A stretch of 5,675 bases of DNA from Dehalococcoidia bacterium (GCA_022866185.1 JALHUG010000071.1:1-5675); one strand, 5' to 3'. Positions 1-5,377 are shown, counted from the first letter of the stretch. The notes: a model not told the origin generated them from the letters alone. Translations and numbers: made by a program.

Positions 1-188
1 ATGTAGACGATGTCGGCGATGCCCTCGTCGGTCATGATCGTGGCCGGGTTGGAGTTGACCAGGACGGTGGTCACGCCCTCCTCGCGCAGGGAGCGGCAGG
101 CCTGGCTGCCGGAGTAGTCGAACTCCGCCGCCTGGCCGATGATGATCGGCCCCGAGCCGATGATGAGCACCTTGTTGGGCTTAGTCAT
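1..188 (-). CDS. carB: Carbamoyl-phosphate synthase large subunit, N-terminal fragment (partial)
   Basis: This is the first 62 codons of carbamoyl-phosphate synthase large subunit; the gene runs off the left edge. The enzyme makes carbamoyl phosphate from bicarbonate, ammonia passed from CarA, and two ATP, for pyrimidine and arginine synthesis. The visible part holds the classic N-terminal motifs of the first synthetase half: VLIIGSGPIIIGQAAEFDYS at about residues 7-26, SLREEG at 33-38, and VNSNPATIMTD at 44-54. The start is ATG at 188, as the protein begins MTKPNKVL close to the family's usual N-terminus and a GGAGAGG ribosome site lies just upstream. The first codons overlap the end of the small membrane-protein gene by 8 bases (ATGACTAA), so translation may be coupled. 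carA, the usual immediate neighbour, is about 2.4 kb away here. Confidence 0.97.
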   Translation of the reverse strand, partial: MTKPNKVLIIGSGPIIIGQAAEFDYSGSQACRSLREEGVTTVLVNSNPATIMTDEGIADIVY

Positions 189-555
189 CTGCCTCTCCAC
201 CTGCCTCGCGGATGTCCATGACTAGGAGCGCGAGGGCAGCCACCCCCGCCAGCAGCATGAGCGGCGCGTAGGGCTCCGAGATGTCGAACCGAAAGCTTGC
301 CACGACTATGCACAGCAGCCCCAGCAAGAACAGGGCGATGCGGCGGGCCAGCCTGGGCCAGCCGCTGGTCGGGCGGGCGACGATGAGAGCGGAGACGGCG
401 CAGAGCCCACCGGTGACGAGCGTTAGCAGTCCGAAGGCGAACACCCACACGGCGCCGCTGCCCCCGGCGACGAGGGCGAATACCATGGCCGCCAGCCCGC
501 CCAGCACGAAGGGCACGGCCAGGATGGCGAGAGCTCGCACGATTACCCTGCGCAT
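181..555 (-). CDS. Small four-helix membrane protein of unknown function
   Basis: This 124-residue protein has no family I recognise. It has four hydrophobic stretches at roughly residues 8-30, 35-59, 72-88 and 97-113, with basic residues at the N-terminus (MRRVIVR) and in the loop between the second and third (RPTSGWPRLARR). This suggests a small polytopic inner-membrane protein with the middle loop in the cytoplasm. The C-terminus is acidic (REAGGEADD). The start is supported by a strong AGGAGGAGGC ribosome site at 561-570. Its stop overlaps the carB start by 8 bases, so the two are probably co-translated. The nearest upstream gene ends 150 bases away. Nothing in the sequence links it to pyrimidine synthesis; co-transcription with carB is the only clue. 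Confidence 0.75.
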   Translation of the reverse strand: MRRVIVRALAILAVPFVLGGLAAMVFALVAGGSGAVWVFAFGLLTLVTGGLCAVSALIVARPTSGWPRLARRIALFLLGLLCIVVASFRFDISEPYAPLMLLAGVAALALLVMDIREAGGEADD

Positions 556-560
556 TGTGC

Positions 561-570
561 GCCTCCTCCT
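561..570 (-). promoter_or_regulatory. Strong Shine-Dalgarno site for the membrane-protein gene
   Basis: The minus strand reads AGGAGGAGGC five bases upstream of ATG at 555. It is one of the best ribosome sites in the window and supports this start codon and the reality of the 124-codon gene over the overlapping ORF in another frame. Confidence 0.7.
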
Positions 571-581
571 GCAACGAGTAC

Positions 582-653
582 CATAGCCCTGGCCCTCACT
601 CCTTCCTGCGCGAGATCATCCGCACCGGCCGCGTGGTGTACGAGGCACCGTAG
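582..653 (+). pseudogene. Possible 3' remnant of a minimal nucleotidyltransferase (MNT-like) gene
   Basis: In the gap between the nuclease-like gene and the membrane-protein gene, the plus strand reads HSPGPHSFLREIIRTGRVVYEAP and then TAG. The pattern of a hydrophobic helix followed by G-x-V-V-Y-E at the very end resembles the C-terminus of small MNT-fold nucleotidyltransferases, often partnered with HEPN proteins, which commonly end in motifs such as I-L-x-x-G-x-V-L-Y-E. No start codon or upstream domain is present, because the sequence to the left is the minus-strand membrane gene. If real, it is a truncated relic on the opposite strand from everything else. The match is short and from memory, so it is tentative. 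Confidence 0.3.
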
Positions 654-705
654 GGCCGGCTGCCGGGCCGCGGGCCCGGAGACATCAAGGCGGGTACCGA
701 GAGGC

Positions 706-1887
706 TCAGCCATGCGGCTCTGCCCATGCCATGATCCCATCGTCTCCAGGGACGAAGTGCCGAATCGCAGCTCCAGCGAGGTTCGTCCAATCGAGTGAGT
801 ACCTGGCGAACGGATTGTGATAGACGTCCAATGTTAAAACGGTTCCCGTCTCCGTTCTGACCGCCTTCAATAAAGCGGCCGCACTCACACGCCTGTGGGC
901 GTTGGGCCTGAAAAAGCCATCCGGGGCTCGCTTCGCCCCCACGCACCTAGGCTCGGGGCCCAGTGAGACAATCCACTGCTCTGTGCCATACAGGGAGCCG
1001 AGCATGTCGTCATTGTCCGGCTTGAACGCCAAGTGGGGCCGCAGAATAGTGATGCAAACTCGACCGTCGTCCGGCAGTTGTCTGTAGGCATTCTCGAGGC
1101 TGTGCCGCACATATGACGCTGTCTGGACCCAGTGCGCTGGCGGCGTTTGAATCTGCGCCGACTCTCTGGAGGTTAACGGCGAGTCTATGACCTCGATGTC
1201 CAGCACCAATCCTGCACGGCCAGCGTATCGCGCGTGGCGGGGAAGCGGAGCATCAGCGGATAACTGACGGAGAAGCCACCTGCGGTAATGCCTGCCGTCA
1301 AAATCGGGCGCCACCTGATAGATCATAGTTTGAACAAACAAGGGCCGGTCGACCTGCTTCACACACATCTTCGTCACGCGCCAAAGCTTTCTACTAATGA
1401 ATTGCTCGATGACTTCAATAGGGCGATCAAGAATTGCCTTAACCTCTACAAACGCGGGTGGATGAGTGAGGAGCTGGATGTCGCCACACCTAGTCCCCCG
1501 GCCTCTGGGACGAGGAAGCCACGCGAAGCCTCGCTCGGAAAGGAAACGACCAACCTCTAGCTCGCTTACGGCGCCGTAGCGCTGCTCGGCGGACGAGGAG
1601 CGGAGTCGACCCCTCATCTCATTATCAAGCAGACCGGACCTGAGGCCTTCCGCCACTAGCGTGTCGAATTCCTGTCTGTATGGGTCAGCTACCGGGCTGG
1701 GATCGCACAGCACTGTCCACAGGAGATCGGGCGCTGCCTCATTCTTTTCGCTGTACCTCCTTCTAAAGTCCACGTCGTAAACACTGGCGAGCTGTGGATA
1801 TTCCGTTAGATCGGCTAGCATTAGCGCACTCGCAGACGCAGCTCGCACCTCAGGTCGCGGCCCACGCGCGGCACCAGCGCTCACCAT
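706..1887 (-). CDS. Putative PD-(D/E)XK-type nuclease of unknown family
   Basis: This 393-residue protein is not one I can name. Its best signal is a PD-(D/E)XK-like core at about residues 105-155. An acidic helix (GAVSELEVGRFLSERGF, with E109 or E111) is followed by CGDIQ with D136, then FVEVKA with E148 and K150, the D-(11)-ExK spacing of restriction-enzyme and DNA-repair nucleases. Regions outside the core (about 160-240 and 270-390) match no motif I know. The start is the ATG three bases after the stop of the upstream gene, equivalent to that gene's own start within a direct repeat. The first 22 residues are low-complexity, and M23 is a possible alternative. Composition is lower in GC than the neighbours (the 60 bases at 1381-1440 are 40% GC), consistent with acquired DNA. 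It is probably coupled to the HNH-repeat gene and may be its catalytic partner; that pairing is inference. Confidence 0.75.
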   Translation of the reverse strand: MVSAGAARGPRPEVRAASASALMLADLTEYPQLASVYDVDFRRRYSEKNEAAPDLLWTVLCDPSPVADPYRQEFDTLVAEGLRSGLLDNEMRGRLRSSSAEQRYGAVSELEVGRFLSERGFAWLPRPRGRGTRCGDIQLLTHPPAFVEVKAILDRPIEVIEQFISRKLWRVTKMCVKQVDRPLFVQTMIYQVAPDFDGRHYRRWLLRQLSADAPLPRHARYAGRAGLVLDIEVIDSPLTSRESAQIQTPPAHWVQTASYVRHSLENAYRQLPDDGRVCITILRPHLAFKPDNDDMLGSLYGTEQWIVSLGPEPRCVGAKRAPDGFFRPNAHRRVSAAALLKAVRTETGTVLTLDVYHNPFARYSLDWTNLAGAAIRHFVPGDDGIMAWAEPHG

Positions 1888-1949
1888 CCCCTACTTCCCT
1901 CGCTCCTGGTTCGCTGGTTTCATGGTTTGTTGGTTCTTCGGCTCCGCGC
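1881..1949 (-). repeat. 69-bp direct repeat, copy at the HNH-repeat/nuclease gene junction
   Basis: This copy matches 2601-2669 at 63 of 69 positions, exactly 720 bases away. On the minus strand it contains a run related to AACCAACAAACC, then a GAGGGA ribosome-site-like stretch and GGGATG, the start of the next gene. Here it encodes the tail KNQQTMKPANQERGK of the HNH-repeat protein, ends in TAG and supplies ATG at 1887 for the nuclease-like gene. Confidence 0.95.
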
Positions 1950-2607
1950 CTACCATTTCCGACCCGAGGTAGCGAGCCACGGTCTTGCGCCAACTGCCCC
2001 ATCTGCTTATGTACGTTGTAGGGGAGAACCTCGCCGCCTTGCCAAATTCATGGTGCGTTGGCGCCTTGCCCAGCTCGTTGTACACCCGCATGAACTCTGC
2101 CTCGAGCTCCCCCTCAGGTATTTTCGTCGCCTTCGGGTTCGGGAAGGGTACCAGGCCGGCAACCTGCACTGCTGCGTTCCAGGTTCCGAAGGCCCGCAGG
2201 ACCGACATCTCACTGACGCTGGCGTGCTTCTCGAACTCGGCAACAGAAAGGCTTTGCCTGTCCAGCAGGCGCGCAATACGCCTGATTTCGCTGATGATGT
2301 CCTCCTGTCCCAACCTGGTGCGGGGATAGCCGGGACTCCCCTTGAGCGGCGTCAGGCCAGCAGCAGCAATGGCCTTGCCCCACGTGCCAAACGCGCGCAC
2401 CACCTTCCTGAAGCTAGTTGTACCGTGGCGTCGAAACTCCGCAAGGCTTACCGACTTTCCCCCAAGCAGGCGGGCCACCCGCCTGATGTCTTCCAGAATA
2501 GCTTGCTGTTCAGCGTCGCTGCTCACACCCACCACCTCGTACTTGATGGCCCGTTCCCACGCGCCATCAGCGCCCACAGTGGCCCGGCGAGAAGCCTTTC
2601 TCGCCAT
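1891..2607 (-). CDS. Three-unit homing-endonuclease-associated repeat (HNH_repeat-like) protein
   Basis: This 238-residue protein is built from three copies of a unit of about 52 residues: residues 35-86, 101-152 and 165-214. Each begins with a helix (ILEDIRRVARLLG, IISEIRRIARLLD, LEAEFMRVYNELG), continues through a segment like SLAEFRRHG, and ends in RAFGTWGKAI, RAFGTWNAAV or SRWGSWRKTV followed in the first two by AGL. This is the pattern of the homing endonuclease associated repeat, a small helical DNA-binding unit often beside HNH nuclease domains. No HNH catalytic motif is present, so the protein looks like a DNA-binding module alone. The N-terminus is basic (MARKASRR). It starts 32 bases after carA and stops 3 bases before the nuclease-like gene. 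Its last 15 residues come from the flanking direct repeat. A role in target recognition for the neighbouring nuclease is plausible but unproven. Confidence 0.85.
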   Translation of the reverse strand: MARKASRRATVGADGAWERAIKYEVVGVSSDAEQQAILEDIRRVARLLGGKSVSLAEFRRHGTTSFRKVVRAFGTWGKAIAAAGLTPLKGSPGYPRTRLGQEDIISEIRRIARLLDRQSLSVAEFEKHASVSEMSVLRAFGTWNAAVQVAGLVPFPNPKATKIPEGELEAEFMRVYNELGKAPTHHEFGKAARFSPTTYISRWGSWRKTVARYLGSEMVGAEPKNQQTMKPANQERGK

Positions 2608-2669
2608 CCCCTACGTCCCTCGCTCCTGGCTCGCTGGTTTCATGGTTTGTTGGTTCTTTGGTTCTGCGC
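2601..2669 (-). repeat. 69-bp direct repeat, copy at the carA/HNH-repeat gene junction
   Basis: This is the partner of 1881-1949 (6 mismatches, no gaps). Here the minus strand supplies the last codons and TGA stop of carA, then the spacer and ribosome-site region, and ATG at 2607 for the HNH-repeat gene. The two copies are read in different frames by their upstream genes, because carA carries extra AACCAAAG-type sequence before the shared block, and they use different stop codons. Confidence 0.95.
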
Positions 2670-3749
2670 TTCCCCTTCCACCATCTCCAGGAAGCGGTCG
2701 AAGATGTAGACGTTGTCCAGCGGGCCCGGCGAGGCCTCCGAGTGGTACTGAATGGTGATGATGGGCTCCGACCGGTGCCGCAGCCCCTCGACGGTGCCGT
2801 CGTTCAGGTGGACGTGGCTCACCTCGATGTCGTTCCGCAGGCCGTCGGGGTCGATGGCGTAGCCGTGGTTCTGGGCCGTGATGTGCACGCGGCCGGTCAG
2901 GAGGTCCTTCACCGGATGGTTGGCGCCGCGATGACCAAACTTGAGCTTGAAGGTGCTGGCACCGAATGCCTGCCCGACGAGGTGGTGCCCCAGGCAGATG
3001 CCGAAGATGGGCGCCTTGCCGATGAGGCCCGATACCGTTCGCACCAGGTAGTCCAGCAGGGCAGGGTTGCCCGGGCCGGGCGACAAGACGACGCCGTCCG
3101 GCCGCAGGGCCAGGATGTCATCGGCGGAGGTGGTGCAGGGCACGGCGGTCGCCCGACAGCCGCGGGCGCGCAGCAATCGCAGGATGTTGTACTTGAGGCC
3201 GATGTCCACCACCACGATGCGCCGGCGGGCAACGTCGGGCTCCTGCCAGTCGTAAGGCTTCTCGGTGCTCACCTGGCGGACGAAGTCGACGCTGCCGTAG
3301 GCGGGCAGGCCGCGCAGGCGGGCCAGGGCCTCGTCCGACGTCTCGTCGGCGGTGATCGTGCCCATCATCACGCCTGCCGAGCGCAGGCGGCGGGTGAGGG
3401 CGCGCGTGTCCACGCCAGCGATGGCGGGGACGCCCTGGGAGGCCAGGTAGTCGTGCAGGGTGCCCTTGCTCTGCCAGTGGCTGGGCTGGTCGCAGTCCTC
3501 GCGCACCACCAGGCCGCGCACCTGGATGCGCTTCGACTCCTCGTCGAAGGGGTTGATGCCATAGTTGCCGATGAGGGGGTAGGTGAACACCAGAATCTGG
3601 CCGGCGCCGGAGGGGTCAGTGATCGCCTCCTGATAGCCGGCCATCGCCGTGTCGAAGATCACCTCGCCGTAGGTGCGGCCCACCGCCCCGAACACCCGCC
3701 CGGCGAACACGGAGCCATCCTCCAGAACGAGGAGAGCTTTATCGGTCAT
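2640..3749 (-). CDS. carA: Carbamoyl-phosphate synthase small (glutaminase) subunit
   Basis: CarA hydrolyses glutamine and channels the ammonia to CarB for carbamoyl phosphate synthesis in the cytoplasm. The 369-residue protein is full length and of normal size. The N-terminal CPSase small-chain domain (about 1-150) contains EDGSVFAGRVFGA, DTAMAGYQEAITDPS and FTYPLIGNYGIN. The class I glutamine amidotransferase domain (about 175-357) has SPGPGNP, the nucleophile C252 in GICLGHH, AQNHGYA, and H336 and E338 in QYHSEASPGP. Start ATG overlaps the pyrC stop as ATGA, indicating translational coupling; longer in-frame extension upstream would lie within pyrC and is not needed. After the normal end near FLEMVEG, about ten residues (EAQNQRTNKP) are contributed by the direct repeat. 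carB, its usual next gene, is displaced by an inserted block. Confidence 0.98.
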   Translation of the reverse strand: MTDKALLVLEDGSVFAGRVFGAVGRTYGEVIFDTAMAGYQEAITDPSGAGQILVFTYPLIGNYGINPFDEESKRIQVRGLVVREDCDQPSHWQSKGTLHDYLASQGVPAIAGVDTRALTRRLRSAGVMMGTITADETSDEALARLRGLPAYGSVDFVRQVSTEKPYDWQEPDVARRRIVVVDIGLKYNILRLLRARGCRATAVPCTTSADDILALRPDGVVLSPGPGNPALLDYLVRTVSGLIGKAPIFGICLGHHLVGQAFGASTFKLKFGHRGANHPVKDLLTGRVHITAQNHGYAIDPDGLRNDIEVSHVHLNDGTVEGLRHRSEPIITIQYHSEASPGPLDNVYIFDRFLEMVEGEAQNQRTNKP

Positions 3750-5176
3750 GGCTCCCACACCACCTTCCCCCCGTACACCGTCGCCACCACCTTGCCCCTC
3801 AGCGTCCGCCCGGCCAGGGGCGTGTTCTTGCCCTTGGAGGCGAAGCGCTCGGGCTCCACCACCCACTCGGCCTCGGGGTCGAACACCAGCACGTCGCCGG
3901 GCGCACCCTCGGCCAGGCTCCCCAGGCCGGGGACGAATCGCGCCAGGCCGAGCGCCCGCACCGGGCCGGCCGTCAGCCTCTCGATGATCACCTGTAGGGG
4001 CGCATGGCCATGCGCCCCTACATCCCGGCCATGCGCCCCTACATCCCGGCCATGCACCCCTACATCCTGTGTCCCCGCCAAAGGCGGGTTCGCCTCCGGC
4101 GAAAATGTCAGGCACAAGGCGAGGGCCGTCTCCAGGCCGCTGATGCCGAAGGCGGCCAGGTCGAACTCGCACAGCTTGTCCTCGATGGCGTGCGGCGCGT
4201 GGTCGGTGGCGATGGCGTCGATGGTGCCGTCGGCCAGGCCCTCGATGCAGGCCTGCACGTCGGCCAGCGGACGCAGGGGCGGGTTGACCTTGGCGTTGGT
4301 GTCGTAATACAGGCCGACTGAGCCGTCGGCCCCTTCGACTTCGCTCAGGACAGGCGCGGCCAGCATCACCGCCTCGTCGGTCAGGGCCAGGTGGTGCGGC
4401 GTGACCTCGGCGGTCACCTGGACGCCCCGCGCCTTGGCCGCGCGGACGAGCTCGACGCTGCCCGCCGTGCTCACGTGGGCGACGTGCAGGTGCGTGCCGG
4501 TGAACTCGGCCAGGGCGATGTTGCGGGCGACCGCCGCCTCCTCAGCAGCAGCGGGGATGCCGCGCAGGCCCAGGCGATTGGCCACCCAGCCCTCGTGCAT
4601 CACGCCCTCGTGCGAGAGCGATGGCTCCTCGCAGTGCTCGATGACCGGCAGGGCGAAGACGGAGGCATACTCCAGGGCGTGGCGCATAAGGGCGCCGTCG
4701 GCCACCGGCGAGCCGTCGTCGCTGAAGGCCACCGCGCCCGCTTCCGCCAGGTCGCCCATCTCCGCCAGCTCCTTGCCCTGGCGACCGCGAGTGATGCAGC
4801 CGATAGGCAGGACGCGCACCACGCCCTGGGCGGCAGCCGTCCGCAGGATGTACTCCACGCTGGCGCGGCTGTCTATCGGCGGCTCGGTGTTGGGCATGCA
4901 GCAGACGGTGGTGAAGCCGCCGGCGGCCGCCGCCCGCGTGCCCGTCTCGATGGTCTCCTTGTGCTCGAAGCCCGGCTCGCGCAGGTGACAGTGGATGTCG
5001 ACCAGGCCGGGGCAGACGATGAGGCCGGTGGCGTCGATGATGCGCGCCGCCTCCGCCGCCACGCCCGGCCCGACGGTGGCGATGCGCCCCTCGCGGATGA
5101 GCACGTCGCCCACCAGGTCAACCCCACGCCCGGGGTCGAGGATGCGCCCGCCGCGGATGCCTAGGGAGTCGTTCAT
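3746..5176 (-). CDS. pyrC: Dihydroorotase with repeat-derived insertions
   Basis: PyrC interconverts carbamoyl aspartate and dihydroorotate, the third step of UMP synthesis. This 476-residue amidohydrolase is of the bacterial type I class. Visible motifs are DIHCHLREPG (metal ligands H62 and H64), CMPNT at 93-97, FSDDG at 151-155 (bridging Asp region), H181 in VIEHCEE, H234 in HVAHVS, NPPLR at 298-302 and the catalytic D325 in TDHAPH. It is longer than the usual 425-450 residues. The excess is explained by PVLSEVEG at 275-282 and by residues about 358-395, which hold FSPEANPPLAG and three heptads like DVGAHGR before the conserved VIIERLTAGPVRALGL. ATG at 5176 is chosen because GGAGG lies 8 bases upstream; the earlier in-frame GTG at 5191 falls on that ribosome site. 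The insertions avoid all catalytic motifs, so the enzyme is probably active. Confidence 0.97.
   Translation of the reverse strand: MNDSLGIRGGRILDPGRGVDLVGDVLIREGRIATVGPGVAAEAARIIDATGLIVCPGLVDIHCHLREPGFEHKETIETGTRAAAAGGFTTVCCMPNTEPPIDSRASVEYILRTAAAQGVVRVLPIGCITRGRQGKELAEMGDLAEAGAVAFSDDGSPVADGALMRHALEYASVFALPVIEHCEEPSLSHEGVMHEGWVANRLGLRGIPAAAEEAAVARNIALAEFTGTHLHVAHVSTAGSVELVRAAKARGVQVTAEVTPHHLALTDEAVMLAAPVLSEVEGADGSVGLYYDTNAKVNPPLRPLADVQACIEGLADGTIDAIATDHAPHAIEDKLCEFDLAAFGISGLETALALCLTFSPEANPPLAGTQDVGVHGRDVGAHGRDVGAHGHAPLQVIIERLTAGPVRALGLARFVPGLGSLAEGAPGDVLVFDPEAEWVVEPERFASKGKNTPLAGRTLRGKVVATVYGGKVVWEP
3993..4070. repeat. 30-bp perfect palindrome and three 21-bp tandem units inside pyrC
   Basis: Positions 3993-4022 form a perfect palindrome with two 15-base arms meeting at 4007/4008 (TGTAGGGGCGCATGG in the left arm). 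The right arm begins a 21-base unit repeated at 4008-4028, 4029-4049 and 4050-4070; the first two are identical and the third differs at a few bases. The unit length is a multiple of three, so on the minus strand it adds heptads DVGVHGR, DVGAHGR and DVGAHGH to dihydroorotase without breaking the frame. The left arm then encodes APLQ. It resembles palindromic elements that insert in frame into proteins. Confidence 0.92.
4074..4103. repeat. Double-hairpin element inside pyrC
   Basis: Two hairpins lie back to back: CCCGCC-AAA-GGCGGG at 4074-4088 and TTCGCC-TCC-GGCGAA at 4089-4103. On the minus strand they encode FSPEANPPLAG of dihydroorotase, directly before the DVGAHGR heptads. The same two-hairpin plan appears in the pyrB-pyrC spacer at 5308-5338, so the two may belong to one repeat class. 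Confidence 0.75.
4331..4354 (-). repeat. PVLSEVEG-type in-frame repeat inside pyrC
   Basis: The plus strand reads CCCTTCGACTTCGCTCAGGA and then CAGG; the minus strand encodes PVLSEVEG (residues 275-282). I recognise this as a dispersed sequence seen in many environmental bacterial genomes, where it often falls inside genes in this reading frame. In dihydroorotases the loop between the helix ending DEAVM and GLYYDTNAKVNPPLR is normally shorter, so an insertion is likely. The family attribution is from memory. Confidence 0.7.
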
Positions 5177-5200
5177 GGCAGTATCCTCCACCCCAGGCTG
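5168..5200 (-). repeat. pyrC start region, copy 2 (functional)
   Basis: This contains the pyrC ribosome site, ATG and first codons (MND). It matches 5418-5450 at 30 of 33 bases, offset exactly 250. The changes include ATG versus GTG at the start codon. It forms one half of a tandem duplication of the pyrB-pyrC junction. Confidence 0.9.
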
Positions 5201-5246
5201 CTGATCATTGACTCACTAGTGTGACAGTACAGGTTGTCCTTTGCAG

Positions 5247-5302
5247 GCAGACCTAAAGGTCTGCAGCTACGAAGTAGAGAGCAGCCAGGGTCGTAGCTGC
5301 AG
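5247..5302. repeat. Nested inverted repeats (short hairpin plus 12-bp stem)
   Basis: GCAGACCT-AA-AGGTCTGC forms a hairpin at 5247-5264. Its right arm overlaps the perfect 12-bp inverted repeat CTGCAGCTACGA (5261-5272) with TCGTAGCTGCAG (5291-5302), enclosing an 18-base loop. The two structures share 5261-5264 and cannot both be fully paired. The style matches dispersed intergenic palindromes. Confidence 0.85.
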
Positions 5303-5346
5303 GGCTTCTCCGCCGAAGGCGGAGTCCGCAAGGCGGACAGCCCTGC
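5299..5346. repeat. Three-way-junction-like inverted-repeat element
   Basis: An outer stem GCAGGGCT (5299-5306) with AGCCCTGC (5339-5346) encloses two adjacent hairpins: CTCCGCC-GAA-GGCGGAG at 5308-5324 and GTCCGC-AAG-GCGGAC at 5324-5338. All stems are perfect; the inner two share one base. It is compact and could fold as RNA or as a cruciform. The inner pair has the same plan as the element inside pyrC at 4074-4103. Confidence 0.8.
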
Positions 5347-5377
5347 CTTTTGTCGAGCTATTTTGTTCATGCCCATC

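Larger units (their letters stand above)
556..705. other. Intergenic gap with a GC-rich hairpin
   Basis: This is the only sizeable non-coding gap between carA and carB. It holds the ribosome site of the membrane-protein gene, the possible plus-strand nucleotidyltransferase tail, and a perfect 7-bp hairpin at 663-679 (CCGGGCC, loop GCG, GGCCCGG). The hairpin lies just past the nuclease-like gene but has no T-run on the minus strand, so it does not qualify as an intrinsic terminator. I see no clear promoter. Confidence 0.5.

Noticed and set aside
185..574. 129-codon minus-strand frame overlapping the membrane-protein gene
   Set aside because: It is arginine- and histidine-rich, typical of a shifted frame in GC-rich DNA. 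Its start lies upstream of the strong ribosome site, which points to ATG at 555 instead.
663..679. Intrinsic terminator after the nuclease-like gene
   Set aside because: The 7-bp hairpin has no T-run following it on the minus strand, so termination is not supported.
1927..2709. 260-codon plus-strand frame opposite the HNH-repeat gene
   Set aside because: It lacks any motif, whereas the minus strand shows three clear internal repeat units. It also runs through both the direct repeat and the carA end.
4008..4070. CRISPR-like array from the 21-bp repeats
   Set aside because: The units are directly adjacent with no spacers and are in frame inside pyrC.
3750..4172. Upstream in-frame extension of carA to 4172
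   Set aside because: The extension lies wholly inside pyrC in another frame and is arginine/proline/glycine-rich with repeat-derived GCRGAWP units. MTDKALLVLEDG at 3749 fits the CarA family start and the ATGA overlap.
2658..4307. 549-codon open frame on the plus strand opposite carA and pyrC
   Set aside because: Long antisense frames are common opposite GC-rich genes. The translation is Val/Ala/Gly/His-biased and has no domain, while both minus-strand genes have full catalytic motifs.
4391..5164. 257-codon plus-strand frame opposite pyrC
   Set aside because: It is a mirror of a GC-rich coding region with biased composition and no recognisable motif.
5177..5191. GTG at 5191 as the pyrC start
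   Set aside because: The GTG is part of the GGTGGAGG ribosome site for ATG at 5176, and the extra residues MEDTA are not expected for the family.
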